Below are positions 26,141 to 35,372 of a stretch of 64,000 bases of DNA, piece after piece (position 1 is the stretch's first letter; each line of letters begins with the position of its first letter). The position numbers were made by a program, and so were the translations under genes. The notes under the pieces are model-generated. The model saw only the letters and a list, made by a program, of their open reading frames with translations. It did not search any database and was not told the DNA's origin. This DNA comes from Microbacterium thalli (lineage in GTDB: Bacteria; Actinomycetota; Actinomycetes; Actinomycetales; Microbacteriaceae). The stretch spans positions 434,001 to 498,000 of the forward strand of contig NZ_JAQZCH010000002.1 in the NCBI RefSeq assembly GCF_028737325.1, given 5' to 3'.

Positions 26141-26689
26141 TCACCGCAGCCACCATTCCGGTGATGCGGCGAGGATCGCCCTCGTCGCCCACGCCACGTC
26201 GTCCGCGCCGGAGCGCAGCCAGACCTCGATCGCCGCGACCGTCCCGCCCGCCGCGTACGCCACAGCGATCTCTCGCGACGGCAGATCATCGATCGCCGGC
26301 GGCTCGATCTCGGGATGCCGCTCGAGCCATTCTTCGAGTCCCGCAGCGACGACCCGTTCGAGCACGGCGCGGATCGGCGCCGCGAGCGTGGGGTGCAGCG
26401 CGCCGCGATACACATCGGCGCGCTGTCTGACATGCTCCAGCAGGACCACCTCGGCTGTGGAGAGCGAATCGAGGTCGGCGACCGCGGTGCGCACCGCGGC
26501 GAGTTCGACGCTCAGCGCGTCGGCGACGAGCGAGACGGGTGCGTCCGCGTGTCGGTAGAACGTGTCGCGGGTCACCCCGGCCGCGCGGCAGATCTCGGAC
26601 ACGGAGAGGTCGGTGAGCGGGCGGACGGCGGCGAGATCGAGCGCAGCGCGACGCAGCGCCTCTCTGCTGCGCATCGACCGCGGGTCCAT
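26141..26689 (-). CDS. TetR-family transcriptional regulator
   Basis: The 182-residue protein has a TetR DNA-binding domain at the N-terminus (SVSEICRAAGVTRDTFYRHA, about residues 29-48) and an all-helical ligand domain. It is upstream of and parallel to the dehydrogenase gene, suggesting it controls that operon. A near-palindrome lies 13 bases before its start. The ligand is unknown. Confidence 0.88.
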   Translation of the reverse strand: MDPRSMRSREALRRAALDLAAVRPLTDLSVSEICRAAGVTRDTFYRHADAPVSLVADALSVELAAVRTAVADLDSLSTAEVVLLEHVRQRADVYRGALHPTLAAPIRAVLERVVAAGLEEWLERHPEIEPPAIDDLPSREIAVAYAAGGTVAAIEVWLRSGADDVAWATRAILAASPEWWLR

Positions 26690-26701
26690 GCTGTCAGCCT
26701 A

Positions 26702-26717
26702 TCCGACACATGTCAGA
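26702..26717. promoter_or_regulatory. Candidate TetR operator
   Basis: TCCGACACATGTCAGA is an inverted repeat (TCCGACA / TGTCAGA, six of seven positions) centred about 21 bases upstream of the TetR start. Position and symmetry suit autoregulation; it also overlaps the 3' end of the neighbouring small gene. Confidence 0.5.
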
Positions 26718-26964
26718 CAGTGGGCGGCTCGCCATCTGACGTCGAGCCCCCCTCGCCATCGACATCCTGACCCTCTCGCGCCGTCGGGATCGTGATCGGA
26801 ATCGCGATCGAGGCGATGCCGCCCCCGCCGAGCAGATCGCCCGCGGGCGCCGCGGCGGGCGGCTCATCGGGCAGCAGTTCGGCGTCCGACTTCCGGCGCA
26901 CAGGCTCGGATGGCAGGCCTGCCCACTCGCTCGCTTCTTCCGGTCGCTGCATGAAGAGTCCCAT
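26713..26964 (-). CDS. Hypothetical small protein
   Basis: The 83-residue product (MGLFMQRPEEASEWAGLPSE...) has no membrane segment or known motif; it is Pro/Glu/Gly-rich and probably partly disordered. The start is supported by GACAAT, a -10-like box ending six bases before the ATG. It lies between tRNA-Gln and the TetR gene. I recall similar short proteins in related genomes but know no function. Confidence 0.6.
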   Translation of the reverse strand: MGLFMQRPEEASEWAGLPSEPVRRKSDAELLPDEPPAAAPAGDLLGGGGIASIAIPITIPTAREGQDVDGEGGSTSDGEPPTV

Positions 26965-27025
26965 GCGCCCATTGTCGCCCTGATCGCGGTGCTCACGGCC
27001 ACGATCGATGGGCGCGCGCAATGCG

Positions 27026-27050
27026 AAAAGCCCCGCCGAAGCGGGGCTTT
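27026..27050 (-). terminator. Terminator after tRNA-Gln
   Basis: AAAGCCCCGC and its perfect complement flank a CGAA loop just downstream of tRNA-Gln, followed on the minus strand by TTTTCGC. Confidence 0.87.
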
Positions 27051-27057
27051 CTCAAAG

Positions 27058-27129
27058 CTGGGGTACCTGGACTCGAACCAAGAACAACGGTACCAGAAAC
27101 CGCCGTGTTGCCAATTACACCATACCCCA
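27058..27129 (-). tRNA. tRNA-Gln (CTG anticodon)
   Basis: The 72-nt minus-strand sequence has acceptor arms TGGGGTA/TACCCCA, anticodon loop TTCTGGT (CTG, decoding CAG) and T-arm CTTGGTTCGAGTCCAGG. CCA is not encoded. Confidence 0.95.
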
Positions 27130-27211
27130 TGGGGGTTCAGCCGCAGCCTCACCGAGGAACAACTCTACCTGACGGAGAGGATGCGGCCAAACCGAGCCCC
27201 GCCCGGGCGCG

Positions 27212-28726
27212 TCAGCCGATGCGCTGCACGAGGGCGTCGAGCCGGCGGACGGTCTCGGCCTTGCCGAGCAGCTCCATCGACTCGAACAGCGGCGGCGAGA
27301 CGCGGCGACCGCTGAGGGCGACGCGCAGCGGGCCGTAGGCGACGCGCGGCTTGAGCCCGAGTCCCTCGATGAGCGCGGGTGCGAGCGCATCCTGCACGGC
27401 GGCAGCCGTGAAACCCTGCTCAGGAACGAGCTCGAGCGCACCGACGGAGGCGACGAGCACCTCGCCGGCGTTCGCCGGAAGGCCCGACACCGCGTCGTCG
27501 TCATACGACACGTCGGCGCGGAACAGGAAGCCCAGCAGCCCGGGAGCGTCGCCGAGTAGCTGCATCCGCTCCTGAACGAGCGGTGCCGATGCTTCGAGCA
27601 TCTCGCGCTCCCCCGCCGTCGGCGGGTTCTCGATCAGGCCGGCGCCCGCGAGGTAGGGCACGAGGCGCTCGGCGAAGTCGGCCGGCGCGAGCATCCGCAC
27701 GTGGTCGCCGTTGATCGACTCGGCCTTCTTCTGGTCGAAGCGGGCCGGGTTGGGGTTCACGTCGGCGATGTCGAACGCGGCGATGAGCTCGTCGCGCGTG
27801 AAGACGTCGCGGTCCGCGGCGATGGACCAGCCGAGCAGCGAGAGGTAGTTGAGCAGGCCCTCGTGGATGAAGCCCTTTTCGCGCTGCAGGAAGAGATCGG
27901 CCTTCGGGTCGCGCTTGGAGAGCTTCTTGTTGCCGGTCTCGCCGAGCACGAGCGGCATGTGGCCGAAGCGCGGCACGAAGTCGGTGACGCCGGCCTCGAT
28001 GAGCGCCGCGTACAGGGCGAGCTGGCGTGCTGTCGACGGCATGAGGTCCTCGCCGCGCAACACGTGCGTGATGCCCATGAGGGCATCGTCGACGGGGTTC
28101 ACGAAGGTGTACAGCGGGATGCCGCCGGCGCGCACGATCACGAAGTCGGGGAACGACCCGGCGGGGAAGGTCACCTCGCCGCGGATGAGGTCGACATAGG
28201 TCAAGTCGTGGTCCGGCACGCGCAAGCGCCACGCGGGCTCGCGGCCTTCGGCGCGGAACGCGGCCTTCTGCTCGTCCGTGAGGTCGCGGTCGAAGTTGTC
28301 GTAGCCGAGCTGCTTGGCTCGCCCGTTGGCCTCGTTGCGCGCGTCGATCTCCTCGGCCGTCGAGTACGACTCGTAGACCACGCCTGCCGCGATGAGCTTG
28401 TCGAGGACGCCGCGGTACAGCTCGTGCCGCTGCGACTGACGGTACGGCGCGTGCGGGCCGCCCTTCTCGACACCCTCGTCCCAGTCGATCTCGAGCCAGC
28501 GCAGCGCTTCGAGGAGCTGCTGGTAGCTCTCCTCGCTGTCGCGCGCGGCGTCGGTGTCTTCGATGCGGAAGACCATCTTGCCGCCGTTGTGGCGCGCGTA
28601 AGCCCAGTTGAACAGGGCTGTGCGGATGAGGCCGACGTGCGGCAGACCGGTCGGCGAGGGGCAGAACCGCACCCGGATGTCGGATCCGGTGGCGGTCGTG
28701 GTGGCGGGGTGGGGTGCGCTGGACAT
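27212..28726 (-). CDS. gltX: Glutamate--tRNA ligase
   Basis: Class I synthetase charging tRNA-Glu (possibly also tRNA-Gln if a GatCAB amidotransferase exists; none is in the window). The HIGH-equivalent is [11 protein letters not shown] near residue 20 and the KMSKS-equivalent is [10 protein letters not shown] near 255. The 504-residue length is normal. The ATG at 28726 (MSSAPHPAT) has GGAGG two bases away and a TAAGCT box seven bases upstream, so it may be leaderless. The clustering with tRNA-Gln is noticeable. Confidence 0.96.
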   Translation of the reverse strand: MSSAPHPATTTATGSDIRVRFCPSPTGLPHVGLIRTALFNWAYARHNGGKMVFRIEDTDAARDSEESYQQLLEALRWLEIDWDEGVEKGGPHAPYRQSQRHELYRGVLDKLIAAGVVYESYSTAEEIDARNEANGRAKQLGYDNFDRDLTDEQKAAFRAEGREPAWRLRVPDHDLTYVDLIRGEVTFPAGSFPDFVIVRAGGIPLYTFVNPVDDALMGITHVLRGEDLMPSTARQLALYAALIEAGVTDFVPRFGHMPLVLGETGNKKLSKRDPKADLFLQREKGFIHEGLLNYLSLLGWSIAADRDVFTRDELIAAFDIADVNPNPARFDQKKAESINGDHVRMLAPADFAERLVPYLAGAGLIENPPTAGEREMLEASAPLVQERMQLLGDAPGLLGFLFRADVSYDDDAVSGLPANAGEVLVASVGALELVPEQGFTAAAVQDALAPALIEGLGLKPRVAYGPLRVALSGRRVSPPLFESMELLGKAETVRRLDALVQRIG

Positions 28727-28736
28727 CGCCTCCAGC

Positions 28737-29693
28737 TTAGTTCTCGCGCGCACCGGTCCCGGTGAGCTCCCCCACCACAGCGCGCAGATGGCCGAGGACG
28801 GATGCCACCGCGGGAACGCGCCCCGCTCCCCCAGCCGAGACCGCGTGGATCGCGCGGCGCTCGCTCGCCGGCAGCGGCCGTGTCACGACGCCCGGCAGCA
28901 CCGGGAACGACGACACGGCGAGGCCTGGTAGCGTCGCGACGCCGATGCCCTGCGCGACGAGCTGCTCGACGGCGACGAAGTTGTCGGTCTCGAAGCGGAT
29001 CGCCGGGACGAAGCCGGCGCGGCCGCACACCTCGAGCAGGTGCCCACGGCAGCGCGGACATCCGGCGATCCAGTCCTCGTGCGCGAGCGGAGCGATCTCG
29101 ATCGGACCGCTCTGACGGGCGGCGGCGTGGCCCGCGGGCAGCACCGCGAGCAGGTCGTCGTACCCGATCACCTCGGTGTCGAGGCCTCGCGCGTTCTCCC
29201 CGTGGGGGTCGCTGCGATCGCCCGGATAGCCGAAGGTGAGGGCGATGTCCGCGCGATCGGCGCGGACATCGGCGATCGCCTCCGGCGGCTCAGCCTCGAC
29301 GTACGTCAGAGTCAGCCCGGGCTCGGCGTGGGCGAGCCGGTCCATCAGACGCGGCAGCACCGTGGGCGATGCCGAGGGGAATCCGACCATGCGCACGGTG
29401 CCCGAGCGCAGCCCGGCCAGCTCCGCCAGCTCTCCGGATGCCGCCTCGATGACGGTCGCGACGGCGGCGGCGTGCCGGGCGATGACGCGACCGGCCTCGG
29501 TCAACCGCATCCGCCGTCCGACGCGTTCGACGACGGGAACCCCCAACCGCTGCTCGAGACGTTTGACCTGCTGACTCACGGCGGGCTGGCTGTAGCCGAG
29601 CGCCGCCGCAGCCGCCGTGATCGAGCCGCCGTCCGCGATGGCACGCACGATGCGCAGCTCGGCGATGTCGAGTCGGTAGTCCGGTGCCCCCAT
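28737..29693 (-). CDS. LysR-family transcriptional regulator
   Basis: The 318-residue protein has an N-terminal LysR helix-turn-helix ([20 protein letters not shown], about residues 22-41) and a periplasmic-binding-like effector domain. It is divergent from the class V aminotransferase gene with an 80-bp gap, so that gene is its likely target. A cysteine pair (CPRC) in the effector domain is unusual but has no clear meaning. The start lies near a TTATCT box six bases upstream. Confidence 0.9.
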   Translation of the reverse strand: MGAPDYRLDIAELRIVRAIADGGSITAAAAALGYSQPAVSQQVKRLEQRLGVPVVERVGRRMRLTEAGRVIARHAAAVATVIEAASGELAELAGLRSGTVRMVGFPSASPTVLPRLMDRLAHAEPGLTLTYVEAEPPEAIADVRADRADIALTFGYPGDRSDPHGENARGLDTEVIGYDDLLAVLPAGHAAARQSGPIEIAPLAHEDWIAGCPRCRGHLLEVCGRAGFVPAIRFETDNFVAVEQLVAQGIGVATLPGLAVSSFPVLPGVVTRPLPASERRAIHAVSAGGAGRVPAVASVLGHLRAVVGELTGTGAREN

Positions 29694-29773
29694 ACCGACA
29701 GATAACTTCAGATGATGCTTTCCATGCAAGTCCTGCCGTAGAGCAATAGGTCGCGAGCGACGACTCTGGATGC

Positions 29774-30823
29774 ATGCGAACGACGACCCTCTCGCCCGAC
29801 GACCTCCACGGCGCCTTCTCGGACGCGACCGGGTACCTCGCGGCATGCAGCACGGGTCTGCCGACGCGCGAGACCCGCGCAGCCGTCGTGGCCGACCTCG
29901 ACGCCCGCCCCGACCTCGTGCACTACGCGGCCGTCGTGGAGCGGTGCCGCGCACACATCGCGCGGCTCGTCTCGACCACCGTCGACCGTGTCGCGCTGGG
30001 CTCCCAGACCTCGGTCATGGTCGGGATGATCGCGGCCTCGTTGCCCGACGGCGCGACCGTGCTGTGCCCGGACGGTGAGTTCTCGTCGCTCGTGCTGCCC
30101 TTCGTCCACGCCGGCCGCGGCATCCACGTTCGCAGCGTTTCCCTGGCCGACCTCGCCGACGCGATCGGACCGGGCGTCGACCTGGTCGCGTTCTCGATCG
30201 TGCAGTCCGCGACGGGCGAGGTCGCCGATGCCCGCGCCATCGGCGCGGCAGCACGGCGTCACGGCGTGCGCACCCTGTGCGATGCGACCCAGGCGGTCGG
30301 CTGGCTGCCCGTCGAGGCCGACGCGTTCGACGCCCTGGTCTGCCACACGTACAAGTGGCTCTGCACGCCGCGCGGTATCGCATTCCTGACGCTGAGCGAC
30401 GACTTCGCCGCGACGCTCCGTCCCGTCCACGCCGGCTGGTACGCCGGTGAGAACCCCTGGGCCTCCTGCTACGGAACCGATGCCTCGCTCGCGCGCTCGG
30501 CACGCCGGTTCGACGTCTCGCCCGTCTGGCAGGCGATGGTGGGCGCGGAGCCGGCGCTGGCGATGTTCGCGGATGCCGACGCGCGCGCACTCCACGCGCG
30601 GGTGACGGAACTCGCCACGGCGTTCCGCACGCGGCTCGGTCTTCCGGAGCCGCTGATCTCCACGCCCATCGTCACCTGGCCCGACGCCGACGGCGTCGAC
30701 CTGGCACGGTTGACGGCGGGCGGCATCATCGCCTCGGGCCGGCGAGGCAACGCTCGGGTCGCGTTCCACGTCTTCAACGACGAGGACGACGTCGAGCTCG
30801 CCGCGCGCGCTCTGCTCGGCTGA
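29774..30823 (+). CDS. Aminotransferase class V-fold PLP-dependent enzyme
   Basis: A 349-residue fold-type I PLP enzyme. The cofactor lysine is Lys194 in CHTYKWLCTPRG, with Asp170 and Gln173 in CDATQAVGW contacting the pyridine ring and the 3'-hydroxyl. The family includes cysteine desulfurases, kynureninases and isopenicillin-N-epimerase-like enzymes; this one lacks the mobile active-site Cys loop of a desulfurase. The substrate is unknown. Divergent from a LysR gene that probably regulates it. Confidence 0.85.
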   Translation: MRTTTLSPDDLHGAFSDATGYLAACSTGLPTRETRAAVVADLDARPDLVHYAAVVERCRAHIARLVSTTVDRVALGSQTSVMVGMIAASLPDGATVLCPDGEFSSLVLPFVHAGRGIHVRSVSLADLADAIGPGVDLVAFSIVQSATGEVADARAIGAAARRHGVRTLCDATQAVGWLPVEADAFDALVCHTYKWLCTPRGIAFLTLSDDFAATLRPVHAGWYAGENPWASCYGTDASLARSARRFDVSPVWQAMVGAEPALAMFADADARALHARVTELATAFRTRLGLPEPLISTPIVTWPDADGVDLARLTAGGIIASGRRGNARVAFHVFNDEDDVELAARALLG

Positions 30824-30862
30824 GCGCGTCGCGTCTCCGCGGTGCGCGTCAGGCGGTGCGCG

Positions 30863-31039
30863 TCAGGCGGTGAGCGACCATCCGGTCGAGGCGAGGGCGT
30901 CGGCGATGTGGGGCTCGCCGCCGAAGTCGATGCCGTCCGTGACGAAGCTGATGATCACCAGCACGAACATCAGCGCGATCGAGACGAAGAGGATCGCGCT
31001 CGAGACGAGGGCGATGATCAGCTGTGATCGGGGACTCAT
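30863..31039 (-). CDS. Small membrane protein (58 residues)
   Basis: The product MSPRSQLIIALVSSAILFVS... has one long hydrophobic segment (residues 7-33) and a short polar C-terminus. The ATG at 31039 has GGTGG a few bases upstream. It is downstream of the MFS gene on the same strand, so it may be its last operon member. No family recognised. Confidence 0.6.
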   Translation of the reverse strand: MSPRSQLIIALVSSAILFVSIALMFVLVIISFVTDGIDFGGEPHIADALASTGWSLTA

Positions 31040-31100
31040 GAGACCACCGTGACAGGCTTCTCGCCCGGATCCAAATGCTTGCCCCGCACGCGGGGAGCGG

Positions 31101-32375
31101 CTAGGTGCTCGCCCGCTCCGTCGGGAGGGCGTGTGCGCTCGGCGACCGCCGCGCGAAGAGTGCTCCGACCGCGATCGCGGCGACGACCGCCATCGCACAC
31201 ACCGCGAGGCCCCCGTAGCCGATCATTCCCAGCACGCCCCCGGCCGCAGCCGCGCCCGCCGCCCCGACGACGTTCATGACGGCGTCGCTGCGTCCCTGCC
31301 GGATCGTCCGGCGCCGTGGTGACGACGCTTCGGTCAGCAGCGCCGAGCCCGCGACGGTGGCAGCGCTCCAGCCCAGTCCCAGCAGGATCAGCGAGACCGT
31401 CACCGCGGACGCCGCATCGGCTCCCCACGCCGCCACGACGAGCGCCGCCGCCAGCAGAACCTGCCCGAGGAGGATCGTCGCCACCCGGCCGATGCGGTCG
31501 GCCACGAGCCCGAAGACCGGCGAGAGGGCGTACATGCCGGCGATGTGCAGGCTGATCGTGAGTCCGACCACCGACAGGTCAGCCCCGTGATGGACGAGGT
31601 GCAGCGGCGTCATCGCCATGACCGAGACCATGACACCGTGCGACCCCGCGATCGAGACCACGGCATAGCGCGCCATCCGCGGACGGTCCTCCGGCGTGCC
31701 CGCGGCAGCCGCGCCGCGATCGTGGCTCGCGACCGCGGCACGCGCCACCAGCAGCGGGTCGGGGCGCAGCGCGATCAGGTACAGCCCGATCGCCAGCACC
31801 TGCGCCGCGGCGGTGAACACGTACGGGCCGGTCAGCGCCGGCATCCCGAGGACGTCGCCGAGCCGCTCACCCGGACCCACGAGATTCGGACCGAGGACAG
31901 CGCCGAACGTCGTCGCCCAGACGACGATCGACAGGTCGCGACCGCGCGTGCGATCGGTCGCGAGATCGGTCGCCGCGAAGCGGGACTGCAGATTGGCCGC
32001 CTGGCCCGCACCGATCAGCGCGAAGGCGACCAGCAGGATCGGGAAGACGCCGAGCCCCGTTCCGACGACTACGAGGACCACCCCGGCCAGCGCGAGTGTC
32101 ATCCCGAGCGTCAGCGCCGGGCGACGGCCCGCCCGCGAGGCGAACGACGCGAGCGGTACCGCGAGCAGCGCCGCCCCGAGCGTCACGGCCGCCGTGGGCA
32201 GACCCGCCCACGTCTCATCGCCGGTGATGCGCTCGGTGATGACGGCGCCGAGCGAGATCGTCGAGCCGAAGCCGATGCCACCCAGCACCTGGCCGAGCGA
32301 CAGCACCAGGAGCGCGCGGCGCCGAACAGCCTCTCGCGAGGCATCCGTCAGCGGGACGGGTGAGCGCTCAGGCAT
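31101..32375 (-). CDS. MFS transporter
   Basis: The 424-residue protein has about 12 membrane segments and a typical MFS loop (SFASRAGRRPALTLG) after the second. It starts MPERSPVPL, overlapping the FAH gene stop by eight bases, so it is translationally coupled to FAH and ilvE. Its C-terminal half contains a second loop-like GLVADRIGRVATILLG. The cargo is unknown. Confidence 0.87.
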   Translation of the reverse strand: MPERSPVPLTDASREAVRRRALLVLSLGQVLGGIGFGSTISLGAVITERITGDETWAGLPTAAVTLGAALLAVPLASFASRAGRRPALTLGMTLALAGVVLVVVGTGLGVFPILLVAFALIGAGQAANLQSRFAATDLATDRTRGRDLSIVVWATTFGAVLGPNLVGPGERLGDVLGMPALTGPYVFTAAAQVLAIGLYLIALRPDPLLVARAAVASHDRGAAAAGTPEDRPRMARYAVVSIAGSHGVMVSVMAMTPLHLVHHGADLSVVGLTISLHIAGMYALSPVFGLVADRIGRVATILLGQVLLAAALVVAAWGADAASAVTVSLILLGLGWSAATVAGSALLTEASSPRRRTIRQGRSDAVMNVVGAAGAAAAGGVLGMIGYGGLAVCAMAVVAAIAVGALFARRSPSAHALPTERAST

Positions 32376-33132
32376 CCCGGACGATGTTGCGGAGGATGCC
32401 GAGACCGTCGATCTCGACCTCCACGACATCGCCCGCGACGAGCGGACCGACACCCGCCGGGGTTCCGGTGAGGATGACGTCGCCGGGCAGCAGAGTGAAC
32501 GCCGCCGAGGCGTACGCGATGAGGTCGGCGATGCCGTGCACCATGTCGGTGAGCGGCGCGCGCTGCTTCTCTTCGCCGTTGACACGGGCCACGAGCTGGG
32601 CCTGGGCCGGATCGAACTCCGTCTCGATCGCGGGCCCGAGCGGGCAGAACGTGTCGAAGCCCTTCGCGCGGGCCCACTGCCCGTCGCTGCGCTGCAGGTC
32701 GCGCGCGGTGACGTCGTTGGCGATCGCGTAGCCGAACACGTGCTCGAGCGCGTCGTCCGCCGAGACGTTGCGGGTGACCGTGCCGATGACGACGGCCAGC
32801 TCCCCCTCGAAGTCGACCTGCTGCGACTGGGGCGGGCGGACGATCGCGTCGCCAGGGCCGATCACCGAGGTGTTCGGCTTGAAGAACAGCAGCGGCTCGG
32901 CGGGCACCTCGTTGCCGAACTCCGCGGCGTGGTCGCGGTAGTTGCGTCCGACGGCGATGATCTTCGACCGCGGGATGACCGGAGCCAGCAGCACCGCGTC
33001 GCCGAGCGCCACGCGCTCGCCCGTGGTGTCGTAGCCGGCGTACATCGGATCACCGGCGAGCGTGACGAGCTCGGTGCCGTCGAGGATGCCGTAACGGATG
33101 CTCTCGTTGTGCGAGAAGCGGACGATCTTCAC
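32368..33132 (-). CDS. Fumarylacetoacetate hydrolase family protein
   Basis: The 254-residue protein has the FAH metal and substrate motifs: GRNYRDHAAE, the E-x-E ligand pair in DFEGELAVVIG, and ANDVTARDLQ with the Asp ligand. Family members hydrolyse or decarboxylate C-C bonds in 2-oxo acids (for example oxaloacetate, acylpyruvates). It lies two bases after ilvE; coupling with a branched-chain transaminase is common in this group, but the link is unexplained. Confidence 0.9.
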   Translation of the reverse strand: MKIVRFSHNESIRYGILDGTELVTLAGDPMYAGYDTTGERVALGDAVLLAPVIPRSKIIAVGRNYRDHAAEFGNEVPAEPLLFFKPNTSVIGPGDAIVRPPQSQQVDFEGELAVVIGTVTRNVSADDALEHVFGYAIANDVTARDLQRSDGQWARAKGFDTFCPLGPAIETEFDPAQAQLVARVNGEEKQRAPLTDMVHGIADLIAYASAAFTLLPGDVILTGTPAGVGPLVAGDVVEVEIDGLGILRNIVRDA

Positions 33133-33134
33133 GG

Positions 33135-34241
33135 TCAGCCGTCCAACCGCACGAGCCAGCCGTGCTTGTCTTCACGGCGACCGTACTGGATGTCGGTCAG
33201 CTCTTCGCGAAGCGACAGGGCGAGCTCGCCCACGGGCTGCTCGTCGAAGAAGTCACGACCCTTGAGCACACCGATCGGCGTCACGACCGCGGCGGTGCCG
33301 CAGGCGAACACCTCGACGATGTCGCCGGATGCCACCCCCTGGCGCCACTCGTCGAGCGAGACGGCCCGACCCTCGACCTTGTGTCCGCGGTCGCGCGCGA
33401 GCTGGAGGATGGAGTCGCGCGTGATGCCCTCGAGGATCGACTCGGACTGCGGCGTGACGATCGTGCCGTCCTTGTAGACGAACACCACGTTCATGCCGCC
33501 GAGCTCCTCGACGTTGCGGTCCTGGTCGAGGAAGACGACCTGGTCGCACTCGTTCTCATACGCCTCGGCCTGGGGCAGCAGGCTCGACGCGTAGTTGCCG
33601 CCGGTCTTGGCCGCGCCCGTGCCGCCCTTGCCGGCACGCGCGTAGTCCTCGCTCAGCCAGATGGAGACGGGCTTCACTCCGCCGGTGAAGTAGGCGCCGG
33701 CGGGGCTCGCGATCAGGTAGTACGCGACCTTGTTCGCGGGCCGGACACCGAGGAACGCCTCCTTCGCGAACATGAAGGGCCGCAGATAGAGCGACTGGTC
33801 GGCGCCCGAGGGCACCCAGTCGCCGTCGACGGCGATCAGCTCGCGCAGCGACTGGACGAACCACTCGACGGGAAGCTCGGGCAGCGCGAGGCGGCGAGCC
33901 GAGCGCTGCAGCCGGCGCCCGTTCTGGTCTGGGCGGAACGTGTGCACGGATCCGTCGGCGTGACGGTAGGCCTTGATGCCCTCGAAGATCTCCTGCCCGT
34001 AGTGCAGCACGGCAGCCGCCGGGTCGAGCGAGATCGGGCCGTAGGGCTGGACGCGCGGACGGTGCCACCCGCCGCGGACGGACCAGCAGACGTCGACCAT
34101 GTGGTCGGTGAAGTGCGTGCCGAAGCCCGGGTTGGCGAGGATCTCCTCGCGGCGGGCGGGCGACGCCGCGGCGAGGTTGCGGGTCACGGCGAAGTCGAGC
34201 GGCTCGAGTCCGGCGTCGGGGTCGTTTTCCAGGAGAGTCAT
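33135..34241 (-). CDS. ilvE: Branched-chain amino acid aminotransferase
   Basis: IlvE performs the final transamination to Val, Ile and Leu. The 368-residue product is a fold-type IV PLP enzyme with the cofactor Lys212 in GAAKTGGNYASS. Family blocks include LHYGQEIFEGIKAYR and ESILEGITRDSILQLA. It lies 40 bases after leuB, probably in one transcript leuB-ilvE-FAH-MFS. Length is standard for the actinobacterial type. Confidence 0.96.
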   Translation of the reverse strand: MTLLENDPDAGLEPLDFAVTRNLAAASPARREEILANPGFGTHFTDHMVDVCWSVRGGWHRPRVQPYGPISLDPAAAVLHYGQEIFEGIKAYRHADGSVHTFRPDQNGRRLQRSARRLALPELPVEWFVQSLRELIAVDGDWVPSGADQSLYLRPFMFAKEAFLGVRPANKVAYYLIASPAGAYFTGGVKPVSIWLSEDYARAGKGGTGAAKTGGNYASSLLPQAEAYENECDQVVFLDQDRNVEELGGMNVVFVYKDGTIVTPQSESILEGITRDSILQLARDRGHKVEGRAVSLDEWRQGVASGDIVEVFACGTAAVVTPIGVLKGRDFFDEQPVGELALSLREELTDIQYGRREDKHGWLVRLDG

Positions 34242-34281
34242 CTGTCGTCCAAGCGGGGTGTGAGGCGAGGCGATGTCCAGG

Positions 34282-35334
34282 CTACGCCTGCAGGCGTGCC
34301 ACGATCGCGTCGCCGATCTGTGCGGTGGTGCGGGCGTCCGAGCCGCGGCCGGCGATGTCGGTTTCCACGGCTCGGGTCACGCGTTCGGCGTGCTCGCGCA
34401 GCCCGAGGTGATCGAGCATCAGCGAGATCGAGAGGATCGCCGCGGTCGGGTCGGCCTTCTGCTGGCCGGCGATGTCGGGCGCCGATCCGTGGACGGGCTC
34501 GAACATCGACGGGAACGCGCCGTCGGGGTTGATGTTCCCCGATGCGGCGAGGCCGATGCCTCCGGTGACGGCGCCGGCCAAGTCGGTCAGGATGTCGCCG
34601 AAGAGGTTGTCGGTGACGATCACATCGAAGCGGCCCGGGTTCGTGACCAGGAAGATCGTCGCCGCGTCGACGTGCAGGTAGTCTACGGCGACATCGGGGT
34701 GCTCCGCGGCCACCTCGTCGACGACGCGCTTCCAGATGCCGCCCGCGTGCACCAGGACGTTCGTCTTGTGCACGAGCGTGAGCTTCTGCCCCCGGCGCTC
34801 GGCCAGCGCGAAGGCGTAGCGGACGACGCGTTCGACACCGAAAGCGGTGTTGACCGACGTCTCGTTCGCCACCTCCTGCGGCGTCCCCCGCCGGATCGAA
34901 CCGCCGTTGCCGACGTAAGGGCCCTCGGTACCCTCGCGGACGACGACGAAGTCGATATCGCCCGGGTCGGCGAGCGGCCCGGGGACGCCCGGGTAGAGCT
35001 TCGACGGGCGCAGGTTGACATAGTGATCGAGCTCGAAGCGCAGCTTCAGCAGCAGTCCGCGCTCGATGTTGGCATCGCGCAGCCGGGGGTCGCCCGGCAC
35101 GCCGCCGACCGCGCCCAGCAGGATCGCGTCCTGGGCGGCGATCGCGCCGAGGTCGTCGTCGGTGAGGGTGTCGCCGGTCTCGAGGAACCGTCCCGCCCCG
35201 AGGGAGAAACGCGTCTTGTCGAACGTGACGTCCGACCCGGCGACCACGGCGTCGAGGACCTTCTCGGCCTCGGCGACGACCTCGGGTCCGATTCCATCGC
35301 CCGGGATGACGGCAAGCTTCACGACGCGTGACAT
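34282..35334 (-). CDS. leuB: 3-isopropylmalate dehydrogenase
   Basis: LeuB oxidises and decarboxylates 3-isopropylmalate to 2-oxoisocaproate. The 350-residue product begins [16 protein letters not shown] after MSR. It contains the substrate-arginine region [10 protein letters not shown], the catalytic VHKTNVL and VDYLHVDAA, and [18 protein letters not shown] is four or five bases before the ATG at 35334. No leucine leader was found here, unlike leuC. It follows the DHA2 transporter gene by 38 bases. Confidence 0.97.
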   Translation of the reverse strand: MSRVVKLAVIPGDGIGPEVVAEAEKVLDAVVAGSDVTFDKTRFSLGAGRFLETGDTLTDDDLGAIAAQDAILLGAVGGVPGDPRLRDANIERGLLLKLRFELDHYVNLRPSKLYPGVPGPLADPGDIDFVVVREGTEGPYVGNGGSIRRGTPQEVANETSVNTAFGVERVVRYAFALAERRGQKLTLVHKTNVLVHAGGIWKRVVDEVAAEHPDVAVDYLHVDAATIFLVTNPGRFDVIVTDNLFGDILTDLAGAVTGGIGLAASGNINPDGAFPSMFEPVHGSAPDIAGQQKADPTAAILSISLMLDHLGLREHAERVTRAVETDIAGRGSDARTTAQIGDAIVARLQA

Positions 35335-35372
35335 CGCTCTCCTCGTTCTCGGCGGAGCGGCGCGTCCCTCGA

